NCBI RefSeq assembly: GCF_020184175.1
Contig: NC_065532.1
Location: 22,444,001-22,508,000 of the forward strand
Origin: Aphis gossypii
Taxonomy: Eukaryota; Arthropoda; Insecta; Hemiptera; Aphididae
Length of the DNA stretch: 64,000 nt
Direction of reading: 5' to 3'
Under the pieces are notes generated by a model. It did no database searches. It was given only the letters and a program-made list of their open reading frames with translations, and was not told where the DNA came from. This document shows positions 11,470-24,141 of this stretch, in pieces; the first letter of the stretch is position 1; every line of letters begins with the position of its first letter. Made by a program: the position numbers and the translations under genes.

Positions 11470-14400
11470 TACCCATCTTATTTGCTCTTATGATCATGAT
11501 TTCGTTGAGCAAATCCGATGATAATGATGATCTTAAATCACTACATATAAATTTGAGCCCAGAAAATGTACGTTCTACAGTTACCTATAACAGTTAAATA
11601 TTAAATTATATTTAATTATACAGCTACAATGCTACATGCCTACTAGTAATTAAGTACTTTGTACTTTTACATGGTGATGTTAAAATTGTTTTAAATCCAG
11701 ATATTTGTTTTATTTTTTCTGGTAAGATATGACATTCAAATTAAAAAATGACTAACCAATGGTATCAATTTGCTTTATTCTATAATATTGAGTTATTTAT
11801 AATTTATTTTTTATTTACTTTTTTGAACAATAAGCGCAAATGTGATAAGTGAAAAATATAAGAGACACTTAATACTATAACTATTATTTTATAAATTACA
11901 TTTTAAATATTACCTGAGTACTAGGGACAGCCATTAATACTTGAGCTAATTTGAACAATTCAGGTCTCTGCAATTTATTTTCCATCCAGAATGTATGAAC
12001 ACACTTATTATGTTGAAGTCTTGTTACATTATCAAACTCTTCTATTAATATACGAATAGAGCGACGCCCCTCTGAAGTAGTTACTGGTTCTATATTACTG
12101 TTGTTTTGGGTTTGTAAAAAAACTTCTAAATCGTCGATATCATTAACACTATTTTCGTCCATTTGCACTGGTGTTTCAACTATATCACATTGACTTGATT
12201 GAATACTAGCTTCCACCTCTAAAATAGTATTCCACGTTTTGACCAAATGATCTTTTGCTGTGGATTTTTGGTCTGCATCTAGTATGCATTGAAATCGAGG
12301 ATCCAAGTAAGTCACTAAATGCAAATAAGTTTTTTTTAATTAATATAGTTTTAAAAATTTACTTTTATAAAGTTTAAACAATAGCGTTTGATATATTTAT
12401 GAATGTTAGATAAAGTGATTGCTAGGTAGTAATAATTTATAATAAAGATTACCTGCTACAAATGTAGGATTAGCGAATAAAAGTATTTGTCTTTGTTGCA
12501 TAGTATTCTGTAGCGCACGAGATAAAATTGAATTTTTTTTTTTTAATTTTACAATCACATTCCACCAAATGGCAAAAAAATCACTCAATGTTATATCTTC
12601 TTTTTGTAATTGGACAAGTCCTATTTTAGCTGGTTTCAATGTATTAGCCTAAAGAGCATTATTTAAATATTAAAGAGAATAATAAAATAAATAATACTTA
12701 TAATAATTATAATTATAATATAGCGTATAAGTTTCTATATAACCTACTCTAAATGTACTAAAAAGTTTTAAATTTAGTAATATTTTATTATAAATAACAA
12801 TTTGTACCATATCTTCAATTTTATTCCAATTTGAAATGGATATTAGTAGTTCTGGTATTGTTTCTTGAAATTCAAGACAAAAATCTTTCAGCTCACACAG
12901 TCTTAATAGCATATCGTACACTGATGACCAACGAGTTTCTATGTCACGATAGCAAATTTTTTATGCTGTCGTTTTAGAAGTGAAGCAAAAGTCGGTGTAC
13001 GTAATTTTTTAACAACCTAAAATAATATGTCAAGTTAAAATTACCAAGAATAATAAAATATGATTAGTTAAATGGTGTACATTTAAGTTAGTATATTGAT
13101 GAAATTCATTTTAAAGTTTAAACTTATTAGTTATTATTAAATATTTATTAATATTTTGTTACCGCTCTAGCACATGCTAAAACATTTTGAACACTTGTAG
13201 TTTTTAAAGCTTCTTCCAAAGCTAAATTCAAACTATGAGCTGCGCATCTAATTTTAGATGTAGTTGGAAAAGAATTAACAGCATTTCCTATTTCATCTTC
13301 AAACTGGGTTAAATCATTGTCAATATTTTCTGTCTGTAAATTTAACTCTGTATCTGTATCAGTTTCTTCTAAAGCAAAGAAAGACAAAAAGTAATTTATC
13401 ATTTTAAAAACTGAGAACACCGAATTAATAAATAAAAGATTAAAAAGTAAATAATAAAATAAATTGTTAAGTAGGTACCTATTTCTTCTTCAGTACTTAT
13501 ATTTAAGATATCTGTAATTTTCAGCATATTTGGAGCGTTATCGTTTGTTATTGAAAACAGTTATCTCTTCTTCAGATTATATTTATTCATGACTTCAAAA
13601 ATCGTATAAAAATTTTAAATCAACAATAGTTAATAACAATATTTATGCAAACTGTAGTTATACTTACAGTTTCTTTTAAGTAGACAGCGTTATGACGCTG
13701 AGTTAATTCAAAAATTGCAAGTGTTTTAATTTGTAAATCCATAGTATTTTCAAGCATATATTGAACATTTATTCCTAAAAAAGATTTATTATGCCGTGTA
13801 ACACCATCTATTTTTAGTGACACCAGTTTATTAGACATATCTTGAGTGATAGTTGAAATAATGTTTGAAGCAGTATCGGAAATGTGTTTTTTTATATTAT
13901 GTTCGTTAATACAATTGGCTAATAATAAATAAATAAAATAAAGTTTGAAATTATTGTTAGATATCTATTTAATATTTATTATTGTTTATTTTATATTTTA
14001 TAATAATTGATTGAATTTGATTCCAATCTTGAGATCCAAGTCCAACTAATATTGGATCTATTATGTTCCTAAAACCAGAATCTTTCATCATGGTTAATGG
14101 CCGTCCATTCATGGTCACTAACTCTACACAGGCGGTTAGCAATATTTTTTTGGACATGTTTATTGTAATGCTCTGATTTTTCATGAAATTTGTCATCAAC
14201 ATTTGTTTTCCACAGTTTGCAGTTTTCCTCTGGAAAATCGTAAATAAAATAAAATCATAAAAATTAATTGGAGAAAAATGCAAGTATAAATAATTCCCTT
14301 ATTATATAAAAGTAAGCAGAGGGCCGATTAAATAATAATAATATAATAATGTAGTAAGTTAATAGAATCATAATAGTAAAGTATCTAAATAATTAAATAT

Positions 14401-14655
14401 TTTATAATTTATAGTATAAATCTTTTTAAAATAAAAATTATAATGCACCTAGGTACTTACTTTTTCTGCTGGGCTATTTTTAGATTTAGCATTTTGGAGT
14501 TCGACGTATTGAGTTTTATGATATGCAAAAACATGTTTTTCGAGATTCGATGCATGTTTTCCTTTCAGCCTCGCTGTGCAGTTTTCAACATCACATTTGG
14601 ATAAATCTGTTAGTTTGTCATATTTGAAAAACATTTCTAAGACCGGATTTTTCAT
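11470..14655 (-). pseudogene. BED-finger hAT transposase in about nine exons
   Basis: Minus-strand gene of the nested element. Exon 1 (14655-14461) encodes a BED finger (CDVENC, then LEKHVFAYHK) and ends at a GTAAGT donor. Exon 2 starts at 14229 after TTTTCCAG. Exon 3 is about 13922-13668, ending at GTAAGT. Exon 4 (about 13580-13479) carries SITNDNAPNML, the second catalytic Asp. Exon 5 (about 13390-13162) has RCAAHSLNLALEEAL. Further exons lie at about 12930-12722, 12639-12450 and 12324-11912. The last exon (about 11576-11470) encodes VERTFSGLKFICSDL, the dimerisation end. Splice sites mostly fit; a TAA just before LFSITNDN in exon 4 is either a mutation or a boundary I placed wrongly. I treat it as probably inactive. 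Confidence 0.65.
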
Positions 14656-16783
14656 CTTAAAAGCTCACAATTTACTAATATAGTAAGTTTCAAATAAGCA
14701 GTCAAACTCGCCACTGAATAAACTTACTGTTAAAGTGTTAACTGATAAATACCTATTAAGTAGGAACTAGAAGCCACGTTTAAAACAAGGTAGTGTGGCG
14801 TGCTGGCGTACCTCCACAATTGTGACAATATTTGGTTATTAAAATGTACTATTATCAGTATCATCAATTGTTAGATAATATTTGGTTGATTTGGAATAGT
14901 TGACGGGTGAATAAGAACAGTAATAGGAAATTAGTAAATTACCCAGTTAAGTGCGTTATTATTACAAAGTAATAATACATAACAAAACAGTCGATGATTA
15001 TAAGTTATAAGATATAACATACATATATATGGCTGGAAGTATTTGTGATTATCGTAAGCTAGTTATAAAATATAAATAATACATATTGTAATATAGGTAT
15101 ATAACTTGTTCTAGTATGATCATCGAACAACTCGTTTCTAGGATTAATAGTGCAAAATGTTTCACAGTATTGGCTGATGAAACAACAGATATTTCTGAAT
15201 TGAACAGTTCTCGTTATGTGTTCGATATTTAGACATGTTGAAAAAAGAGATGAGAGAAAATTTTTTAAAATCCGTTCCTGTTCATGATGTTACCGGAATA
15301 GGATTAGCAACTTCTCTTTTGGATAACTTAAAAGAATTAGGGCTTGAGTTGAAGTATCTAAGTGGTCAGAGATATGATGGTGCTGCAGCTATAAGTGGGC
15401 ACTTTAATGGTGTCCAAGCTCACGTAACCAAAAATTACCCTCTTGCTCATTATATTCATTGTAGCTCCTATAGTTAAAATTTGGCGATTTCGGATGCTTG
15501 TAATGTTCAGTCTATTAGGAACTGCACAGGAACTATTCAGAAAATTTGTGTCTTCTTTAAATATTCCAAAAGAAATAATGTCTTAACATAATCAATATCT
15601 TCTATATGTCCTTCTTCAAATGCTAAACGTTTAAAATTACTTTGTCCTACTAGATGGGTGGACCGTCATGATTCTATAATTATTTTTCTTGATTTATTTG
15701 ATGCTATTATTGACGGCCTAACAAAAGTATGTTCTTGGTTTGATAAGGATTCATCATCAAGAGCATATCAGTTATTATGCTCTATTAAACAGCCAGAATT
15801 TATACTAGCAACATTTGTATTAGCAAAAATATTTGGTATAAGCTTGCCACTAAGTAAACATCTCCAAACTAAAAATATAGATCTGATTGATGCTATTGAG
15901 AATGCGAATAGTGTTAAATGTATTATTGAAAATATAAGAAAAAATGCAGAAAGTGAATTTAAAAGTATATTTGATGAAATTAAAACTAAATGTGATGAAT
16001 TAAATATTGAAATTTCTTTGCCCCGTAGAACAAATGTTCCAAAAAATCGTTGCAATGTACAAGAAAATTTTCCTGAAGATTACTTTAGGATTTCTATATT
16101 TATTCCATTTATTGATAGTTTTATAAATGAACTAAATGAGCGATTTTTATCTCATAAAACTATGCTTAAAAATTTTACTTGTCTTCTACCTTCCTCAAAT
16201 GGAAAATATGAAGAAGAAAATATAAAACAACTAATTGAAATGTACCAAGATGATTAGAACTGCATTAAATTAGCTGCAGTCGGAGAAATAAGAACTTGGC
16301 AACAAAAATTTGTCCAGACACAAGTTTTTCCAAAAAATGCACTTGACGCTCTTCAAGAATGTAATGAAACAATTTTCCCATCAACTTTTAAATTACTTCA
16401 AATCTTAGCTAACCTTCCAGTCACTACTGCCAGTAGTGAAAGGTCTTTTTCTACATTGAAGCGATTAAAGACTTATTTGAGGAACACAACTTGCGAAAAT
16501 AGATTAAACGGTTTAGCACTTTTAAATATTTATAGAAAAATAATATTACAGCCGGAAGACATTTTGAATATATTAGCCTCAAAAACGAGAAAAATACGTT
16601 TATTGTAAATAAATAATAAATATGATAGTTTTAATTAATTAATTATATGTATAAATAAAAAATAATTCGCCCCCTCTCCCCCTTGCAAAATCCTGGCTAC
16701 GCCACTGCCTAGGTTCGACGATCTGAATTCACTACTTTGATCCGTTCAATAAGATCCTTTCGTTCGAGAACGACACATCTCTA

Positions 16784-17916
16784 ATCTGTTTATTTATTTT
16801 TGTATGTTTAATTGTCTTACGTGAATTCTATAATATAATGTTATGCAACGGCGCCTTGTCGTCTGCCGCCAGACCCTCGCCTGCCGTCCGTTGTCGCGGC
16901 ACTTTCCGCGTGCGTTAATTATTATTTGTTAAAAATATTATGTTATTTTTAACATTGTAAGTCATAAGGGCTAGTTAATACATATTATATTTTCTTAGTG
17001 GCGCGAATCGCCAAATTTGTCAAATCTAGGCGCTAATCGCCGTTTATTATATTATATTGTGTGCGCTAATCGCATTACATTTATAATTTCTTTTATAATA
17101 CGTACCGTGTTAATTTTTATATTTTATTAGCACTAATCGCTACATTTTCTTTTATTCTTTATTTGGTGTATTACATTATTATCGTACAGGCGCGAATCGT
17201 CACTTTTTGTACTATTATTGCTGTTTTGTTGACGAGATCGGCGTAGTTTTTATTTATGTTTAATTTGCATATCTGTCCGAAATTGTCGTGTTTATAATAA
17301 TTGTAAATTAGTGTCTGTGTGTGTGCAATTATTATATAGGTCAGATTAGGTAGCAACTGGCCAGCCGAGCACCGACAAGTTGTGAGTTTTTGGTTTCATT
17401 TATACCTATTATCATTTTACCTATATTATTTATTATCTGTACTCGATTGGCATTTAGAGCAATTTTATTATACATTATTATTTTATACTACCTAGCTGTA
17501 TAATATTATTATATTATTACTGGTTGTGCTGAACCGGCCGCGGCAACCGTATACCTACCTTATTTATACATTTTACAATTTTATTTGTTGGGCCAAAAGG
17601 GCCGTAATTTATTGTCGATTATTGTTTTATTATACTATCTATAGCTTTACCAAATCTCTACTGAGTTACCATTTATTTATTATAGAGTTACCTATCCGCC
17701 TAGCATATAAGTTTATACACACCTACACACCCACCGCATACTAGCACTCGGAGTTTTGCACGGTGAACCCGTCCACTTCTCTCGAGTCGCTACAAACATA
17801 TACATACATACACAGGTTGGTCGGTGTGTGTGCCGCGCGAAGTATTTTGGTGACCGGGGTGCGCGTAGTATTTTGGTGACCGGGGTGCGCGTAGTGACAC
17901 AAAAATCTGTAAGCAA
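16784..17916 (+). other. LTR/leader-like sequence of a retroelement, no gene
   Basis: This region differs from its neighbours: dispersed GCGC(T/G)AATCGC phrases (about 17000-17205), GC-rich patches (16855-16915), and near the end TATTTTGGTGACCGGGG, which resembles the primer-binding-site area that follows a 5' LTR. I suspect a long LTR plus leader, but no gag or pol follows and I could not define both ends. No coding similarity seen. Confidence 0.35.
17842..17893 (+). repeat. 26-bp tandem duplication
   Basis: The 26-bp unit beginning GTATTTTGGTGACCGGGG occurs twice in direct succession, at 17842 and 17868, without change. It duplicates the putative primer-binding-site region. Confidence 0.85.
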
Positions 17917-18170
17917 ACATAATTGATACTACTATTAACCGCTAGATGACATAATCATAGATATTAAACATATGTTTAATTTAAATACAGTTTAATATCA
18001 ATGGTGATAATAGAATGAAAAATTACGCACGAAAGCTGATTTTACTTTGAGCATGTTCAGTCGTTTGGTCACTTCGATTACATAATAAACATTTAACCAT
18101 TTTTTACAAACATATATTACCTTTCTTTTTTTAAATTAAATTACGACTGAACTAATAAAATAATATTTAA

Positions 18171-20886
18171 CCCTTCGTTAGGCGCGTGGTCTACAATTGT
18201 AGACCAGCTATAAATATTGATAATTTTAGTATTTATAAATAGCTTGTAGTACCTTGTACTTTATAGTAGCTGTTGTTTATCTTTACTACAGTGTAATCAG
18301 TATGACCGTGACCGTTGACGAGCGTTGTGTAACGAAACATATCAACAATATTATGAGTGGTCTAAAACTGTAGACCACACGACTTACTAAGTTATATTTT
18401 TTATAAATTTGCAATATTCTTATTTTTTTTTTAATTAGGTACATTTGTTTTTAATATTTTTAATTTCAACGAAACATAAACAGTAAGTAAAAATATAATA
18501 TATATATATTATTATTATTACATATTATGTATACGTAAAAATTGTTGTGCATTTTGAAGGTATATAATAATAATAATTATTATTATTATGATTTATAGAT
18601 AAATTATGTCTTCACAAAAAAAAAGACGTGTGGATTCAACGCTTGACCCATCTATTGTTGAAAATTGGCTTAATGAGTTGTCAAGTTGTGATGAAATGAA
18701 TTAAGCGGATGATGAAAGTGACAACGAAGAAATTGATACTACTCAAAAAAGTGATCACAAATCAGAATCAGAGCAAGATATTTCGGAAAATGAAACAAAT
18801 GAAAATGTAAGTGACGTTCAAAATAATAACTTTTATTTGGGGAAAGACAAAACCACAAAATGGAAGAAAAATAAACGAGAATGTAATTCGTTTAATCACC
18901 ATTTCGACAAATATATACATTGAAAGTATAAAAGAAAATTTCCAACGTGAATCTGACGCTAGATTGACTGATGAGAGAGAAATTAATGCATTTATTGGAA
19001 TTTTATTTTTGATTGGGGCTTTGAGGTGTGCGAGAAAAAATGCTCATCAAATTTGAGGTAATTCTAGAGGTAGTGGAGTTGAAGCATGGTATTTAGCAAT
19101 GAGTGAAAAACGTTTCAGATTTTTAGTTAGATGCATCCGTTTTGATGACATAAATAATAGAAATGAAAGAAGAGAAATCGATAAATTAGCACCTACAAGA
19201 GAAGTATTTGAATACTTTATTGCGCATTTTTAAAATAATTTTATAGCAAGTGAATATCTAACGGTTGATGAACAATTATTAGCGTTTCGAGGTCGTTGTT
19301 CATTCAAACAATACATTCCTAACAAACCGGCCAAGTATGGATGAAAAATGTTTGCGTTAGTTGATGCCAAAATAGCTTATACATTTAATCTTGAAGCTTA
19401 TGTAGGTACTCACTCAACCTGAAGGGCCATATAAATGTAAAAATTCTGGTGAAGATATTGTTCCTAGACTTGTACAACCAGTAGAAGGAAGCAACAGAAA
19501 TATTACCGCTGACAACTGGTTTACAAGTTTTCCACTAATAAAAAAATTAAAACACAATAAAAAATTAACATATACAGGCACTTTAAGAAAAAATAAAAGA
19601 GAACTACCATCAGAGTTTTTACCAAATAAAAATAGAGAACTGCATAGCTTGATTTTTGGATTTCAAGAAGATTATACATTAGTGTCATATTGTCCCAAAA
19701 AAAATAAAGCTGTATTAGTTGTGTCAAGTATACACAATGACGACACAATTGACGAAGAAAATCATGTAAAAAAAGCTGAAATGATTACTTTTTATAATAA
19801 AACTAAGATTGGTGTTGACTTAGTAGACCAACTATATGAAAAATACAATGTGGCTAGGAATACTCGTAGATGGCCAATGGTTATTTTTTATGATCTACTA
19901 AACATATCTGCTATAAATGCTATTTGTATATACAAAGCAAACAATTTAAATTCAAAAATATCAAGACGGCAATTTATTGAAAATATTGCATGGGAACTAC
20001 TGAAACCTCAAATTAAGTACAGATCAACGATTACTAAACTACCAGTAGAATTAAGACGATGTGCACGTGCACTTCTAGGTATCGAAGAGCCTTCAATTTC
20101 AGTAATACCACAAAATCTTCCAAATTATGTGGGTTGATGTTATGTATGTTCACGAAATAAAAACAAATCAACCAGAAGATTTTGTGGCCAATGCCGAAAA
20201 TATGCGTGTAAAGAGCATATGAAGGATATTTGTGTAAATTGTTTAAATGAGCAATTTTTTTTTATATATACAATATTTCGTAAATTAAAAGAAAAGTATA
20301 ATTTAATAAATTAATAATTATGTTTATTTATCTTTAGACTATTATAGTATTTGTATAAATATGTTATTATTATTAATATACCAACTGGGTCATTACATGT
20401 TGTTTCATATGTACTATAAAATTCGTACTTTATACCAATATTATCGATTTAGTTAGCAAGAGGAAATGATTACCAAGAAAAATAAGCACCAAAACTTATA
20501 TACACTATCATTTCCAATAATAAAATCACAGTTATAATACCTATATTTGTTCGACGATAACTGGTAAGAAAATATAAAAATACATTTTAATTTTGTTTCA
20601 GGTCTTTTGTAAACATGTAAATTTAAGATATCTATAGTTTTCAGACTATGAAAGAAATTATGATAATTTCACTAAAAACAATATAACTGTATTTTCTTCA
20701 AATATTTTTGGATTATTTTGGATATTTCAATAACCGTACGATTCTTTATATACATACAAGTAATTTACATTATTAATATAAACAAAAATAATTAAATTTA
20801 ATTGAATTGGTCATAAATTAAAATGGTCTACAAGTGTAGACCACGCGCCTGAATAAGTAACAATATACCTCGCGCCTTACGAAGGG
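18171..20886 (+). mobile_element. piggyBac-family transposon, inactive
   Basis: The 2716-bp element is bounded by TTAA on each side (18167-18170 and 20887-20890), the target of piggyBac. Terminal repeats are CCCTTCGTTAGGCGCG (18171-18186) and CGCGCCTTACGAAGGG (20871-20886), one mismatch. Subterminal near-palindromes GGTCTACAATTGTAGACC (from about 18189) and GGTCTACAAGTGTAGACC (from about 20824) lie inside the ends, with a third variant near 18359. Confidence 0.93.
18606..20260 (+). pseudogene. piggyBac transposase, broken
   Basis: DDE_Tnp_1_7 (PGBD-like) transposase remnant. The start is MSSQKKRRVD at 18606 with an acidic N-terminal region. Catalytic regions are visible as VDEQLLAFRGRC (about 19265-19300), FALVDAK (about 19350), TADNWFTSFP (about 19508-19537) and GVDLVDQLYEKYNVARNTRR (about 19812-19870). 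A cysteine-rich tail (CYVCSRNKNK through CVNCLNEQ) ends near 20252. Stops occur at about 18702, 19056, 19233, 19344 and 20138, and there are at least two frame changes (near 18811-18915 and 19400-19450). Domain order is complete but it cannot be translated. Confidence 0.88.
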
Positions 20887-21389
20887 TTAAATTAAATGAT
20901 AATAATATCTCATCAATTATTATCTGTTCATATTATGTTTTCTCTCTCTTACAAGAGTTTTACATTCCTTGTCACACAGAAGATGTATGCGAGTGAAAAC
21001 CATCGTTTTTCTCTCCGTTATGTTTGCCTAAACATCGGACTATGTAGAATGTATAAGGGAATGCCGTATCCATGTGTTTAATATCTATATTTTCAAACCA
21101 CGGACTAAGCTGATATTATCATAGATATTATACAGGACTGGACATGGTATGGTTGGAGGGTGTGGGGTGTCGAAATGTAATACAACTGGCGGAGTTCGGG
21201 GGGATACTTGGTTTCTGATCGGCCAACAATAAATTCGTGATTTTTGTCCATCAAATGTTACATGTAAATGTAATGAATAAACATGGCTTTCCATGATGTC
21301 TAAAGAGCATCTTGTATATATTCATGCATATGTCATGTACTACCTATAAAACTTGCTGGTAATATACATTTTTGACTCATATCTGAAAC

Positions 21390-22605
21390 ATTTTCAAATG
21401 CATCTTTTAAATGAATATACTATTCAACTTTAAAAGCTCTTGGATTGAATCGTATATAGCGTAAACGTTCATTTTCAATTTTTGCATACATATCAACTAT
21501 AAATTGGTTTGGTAATTGCTTATATTGTAATATATGATTTTCCAGATTTGTCCGTATCATCATTCTGTATGCATAAAATTTCATCGATAACACTTGTTTC
21601 TTTGTTGACCAACCTGTAACTGAATTTATTTCGTTTATTTAAAAATGATATCCATCTTCACCCATCCAAAACATCAATGGATATTGTAATATCATACGGT
21701 TTGTGAGTTTCTTGGACTGTTACATACTCTTTACTACGTTTTGTAATATAATATCATGTTTTTAAAATACATTCCCATTAATAATTATAGCAGCTACTTC
21801 ATTTACAACTGATAAATTAAAACGTATTTCATGTCCCCCTGAAGGTATTTTGTTGGCTTGAAGTACAATTTGGCATTCATCACTCAGCATTTTCACTAAT
21901 GATATTTTAAAAGTTTTATTAATGCGTTGTGTTCATTTAGAAAATTTTGTAAAGATTGTTCTATTTCATATTCACATTGGGAACGATCGAACATCTACGT
22001 TGTGCTTGTATATCATCACCAATAAAATATATTTGTAAAAATGATGGTTCACAATCATATGGAAGAAGAGATCCTATTCTTTGATAAATTTATCCTTGAA
22101 TTTTGAATGTAGTTTGATAACCGGACTCTTTCTTTCTGTTCGCACCAAATGAAGTCATATTGAAGCACTAATTATATTTTCTAATATTACTTAGAAGATT
22201 TTTTGATTCAATTGTTGTTCCGGATAGATACGTTGATAATGACTCTTCGGGAATGGTGAAGTTGGGTACCTTATTCTTTCAAGAACACATTTTATCAGAT
22301 TCATCTTAAAATTTTAGAGCTTTGTAAAACATACATTCAATATCCATACGACCAATAGAAATACAATGATTGTTATTAAATACGTCACAACAATCATAAT
22401 TAAATGCTTTCATTTCTAATTTTTTTTTATTTGGGATTTTCTTCTTTTCTGTACGTTGACTGTTTTGTTTCTTTTTGTCATTAGATGATGATTTTTTTTC
22501 CTTCTATTACATCATTTTCAACTTGGTGAATTTTGTTGATTTTTTTCTGCCTTTTAGTAAAGAATTTTTTCTAATATTTTGTTTTCTCTTAGGCATATTC
22601 ATCTA
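21390..22605 (-). pseudogene. Helitron Rep/helicase N-terminal remnant
   Basis: Read on the minus strand, degraded coding sequence resembles the N-terminal part of Helitron replicases (Helitron_like_N). Visible pieces are GRMDIECMFYKALKF (about 22365-22309), FKIQG*IYQRIGSLLPYDCE (about 22110-22045), HEIRFNLSVVNEVAAIIING (about 21831-21772) and QFIVDMYAKIENERLRYIRF (about 21506-21447). Stops and frame shifts are frequent. Helitrons replicate by rolling circle using a HUH Rep fused to a Pif1-type helicase; neither the HUH motif nor the helicase is recognisable here. Confidence 0.7.
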
Positions 22606-24141
22606 TTTTATTTAATTATTACTAATTCAATAAAGATTATTGATTTATTCAAAAAAAAAAAAAAAATGAATTGATACTGTTATTTTGTTGCTATGGCATT
22701 TTTCGAATTATGAAGCGACCTTAACTTCCTAACTACCTAATAATTAGTACATTATTACTCCACCAGAGCGCGCTACAAGTTACGATCTTGTTTCATTACA
22801 CGCTGCCCAAGAAAGAGATATTGGGTTATACTCACATAGATACTGTTCTTCCCCGGGTCATGCTGAATATCCATATAAACTTTCATGTGAATTGGAGTAG
22901 TAAATTGTAGTAAATTTTGTTAATCCAGAAATTACCACTTTTTTAGTATATCGATTATGAGTAAGTTGATCAAGTTTATGTAATAACTTATAACATACAA
23001 AATACAATAATATAGAACTACAGCTAAAAGTTCCACAACATGTTGCGTGGTAAAAAGCTTTTGAAATTGGCAATTGATAAATCAAATTCAAATGGAGAAA
23101 ATAGTAAACAAAGTAAGTACCTTTTATACTGCAGCTTAATAATCATTTTTATTGAAAATATCTTTTAAATATGACAATAACTACTTAAAAATTTTAGAAG
23201 TTGATTGGATTTGTAATTATGAGATTTTATATTCAAACAATAAAAATCATTTATAGACTTTAAAAAAAATAAATAAAAAAGGTGAATATTTTGATATGAT
23301 AGGTACATGTTTTTTTAACGTGTCCTTTGTATAATAAATCATTGTTTAAATTTGTTTTTAGATAACCTAATTGGTATTAAAAGAGATGTTTTTACTAGTA
23401 AAGACTTACCTCTAACATCATATCCTAATCAATATGTATTAATTAGTAATGTTGATAAAGTTAACACGGTACTACTAACTGCTATTAAAACCATAAACAT
23501 TTGTTGTACCTACTTAATAATCGTTTATATTGTTAATTTATAGAAGAAAATTGTAACAACTTGCGTTACAAGACAAAAAAAGCTGAGAATGAAACCTATA
23601 TTTTAAGTAGTAAATATACTTCATGCTATAATATTAAATAATTATTTATTATATTAAAATATTTTTTAAGTAATTTTAGATAGTAACTTGTGCTTATTGT
23701 GTATGGTATTCTACTAAATGGTATTTTAAATATTCTTCAATATATTTGTTTTATGGTCTTTATATTTATTATTTATTTTTTGTTTATTTGAAAATATTAG
23801 GCTGGACTTTGATATATTTACATATTTGAATTAAAAATTACTATAAAAATAAGACATTTAGTAGTATATTTTTTGTTGTATATGATCTACAAATAAGTAT
23901 AATTATAATATTATACTATTAATAAGTTTACTTAAATTCAATATACTTGGCATTAATTCATGATATCACATCTTTATAGTGCTTAAAGATCTAATATTTT
24001 TATTTTACTTAGCCATTTTTACACATAGTTTACGAAGGGTTTTTGTAATATTTAACTAAACATTTTTTTTTAATAATATATATTATGAAATTTGTAATGT
24101 GAATACTTGTAAAAAAAAAAAATGTATTACTAAGATATATA
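22606..24141. other. AT-rich sequence, no clear gene
   Basis: No confident coding sequence. Short open stretches (for example 23352-23543) do not resemble known families. The far right may hold upstream exons of the transposase-like pseudogene that follows, but none could be established. Poly-A runs occur at 22650-22665 and 24108-24121. Confidence 0.4.

Larger units (their letters stand above)
10890..15108 (-). mobile_element. Nested intron-bearing hAT element
   Basis: A 4219-bp insertion inside the large exon of the element above. The left end is CAGGGCTTGAAACCG (10890). Flanking 8-mers TTCTACTA (10882-10889) and TTCTAGTA (15109-15116) differ at one base. The right end reads ...TATAACTTG and does not mirror the left end, so that terminus is eroded or rearranged. 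Deleting the insertion plus one 8-mer restores the host frame exactly, which supports the boundaries. It carries a multi-exon BED-hAT gene on the minus strand. Confidence 0.8.
9218..16607 (+). pseudogene. DUF4371/TTF-type hAT transposase, split and broken
   Basis: Homologue of the intact 812-aa protein at 31695-34924, with the same four-exon plan. Small exons lie at about 9218-9282 (MDKFLIKKPS, then an early stop), 9384-9461 and 9535-9632. The large exon starts near 10226. It carries the TTF finger (GAFCKFCVLF), the DUF4371 region, and after the nested insertion VLADETTDIS (about 15167), RYDGAAAISG (about 15370), and TASSERSFSTLKRLKTYLR (about 16430-16485), ending near 16607. Stops occur at about 10330, 15230, 15475 and 16255, among others. 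Removing 10890-15108 and one duplication restores codon-for-codon alignment with the intact copy. Confidence 0.88.
8737..16707 (+). mobile_element. DUF4371/ZMYM1-type hAT, decayed, with nested hAT
   Basis: Ends are 16-bp inverted repeats: CAGTGGCGTAGCCAGG (8737-8752) and CCTGGCTACGCCACTG (16692-16707), bounded by a perfect 8-bp duplication CCTAGGTT (8729-8736 and 16708-16715). G- or C-runs lie just inside the termini. It belongs to the same family as the element at 31176-35082, which has similar termini and homologous exons. About 3.75 kb belongs to this element; the rest (10890-15108) is a second insertion. Confidence 0.93.
5944..16783 (+). mobile_element. ZBED-type hAT, decayed, carrying nested elements
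   Basis: Outermost element of a nest. The transposase remnant runs 5944-8505. Its 3' non-coding region is interrupted by the hAT at 8737-16707 and resumes at 16716-16783. The likely right end is ...ACATCTCTA (to 16783), whose reverse complement TAGAGATGTGTCGTTC resembles ZBED-type hAT termini. No matching left end was found between 5329 and 5943, so the start given is only the first recognisable coding base. Confidence 0.55.
17957..21087. repeat. Possible inverted repeat flanking the piggyBac
   Basis: ATAGATATTAAACA at 17957-17970 has its reverse complement at 21074-21087. The piggyBac may have entered a small TTAA-containing inverted-repeat element, but the match is only 14 bp in AT-rich DNA. 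Confidence 0.3.

Noticed and set aside
17526..17916. Short ORFs in the LTR-like region
   Set aside because: Composition-driven, no domain pattern, and overlapping tandem-duplicated non-coding sequence.
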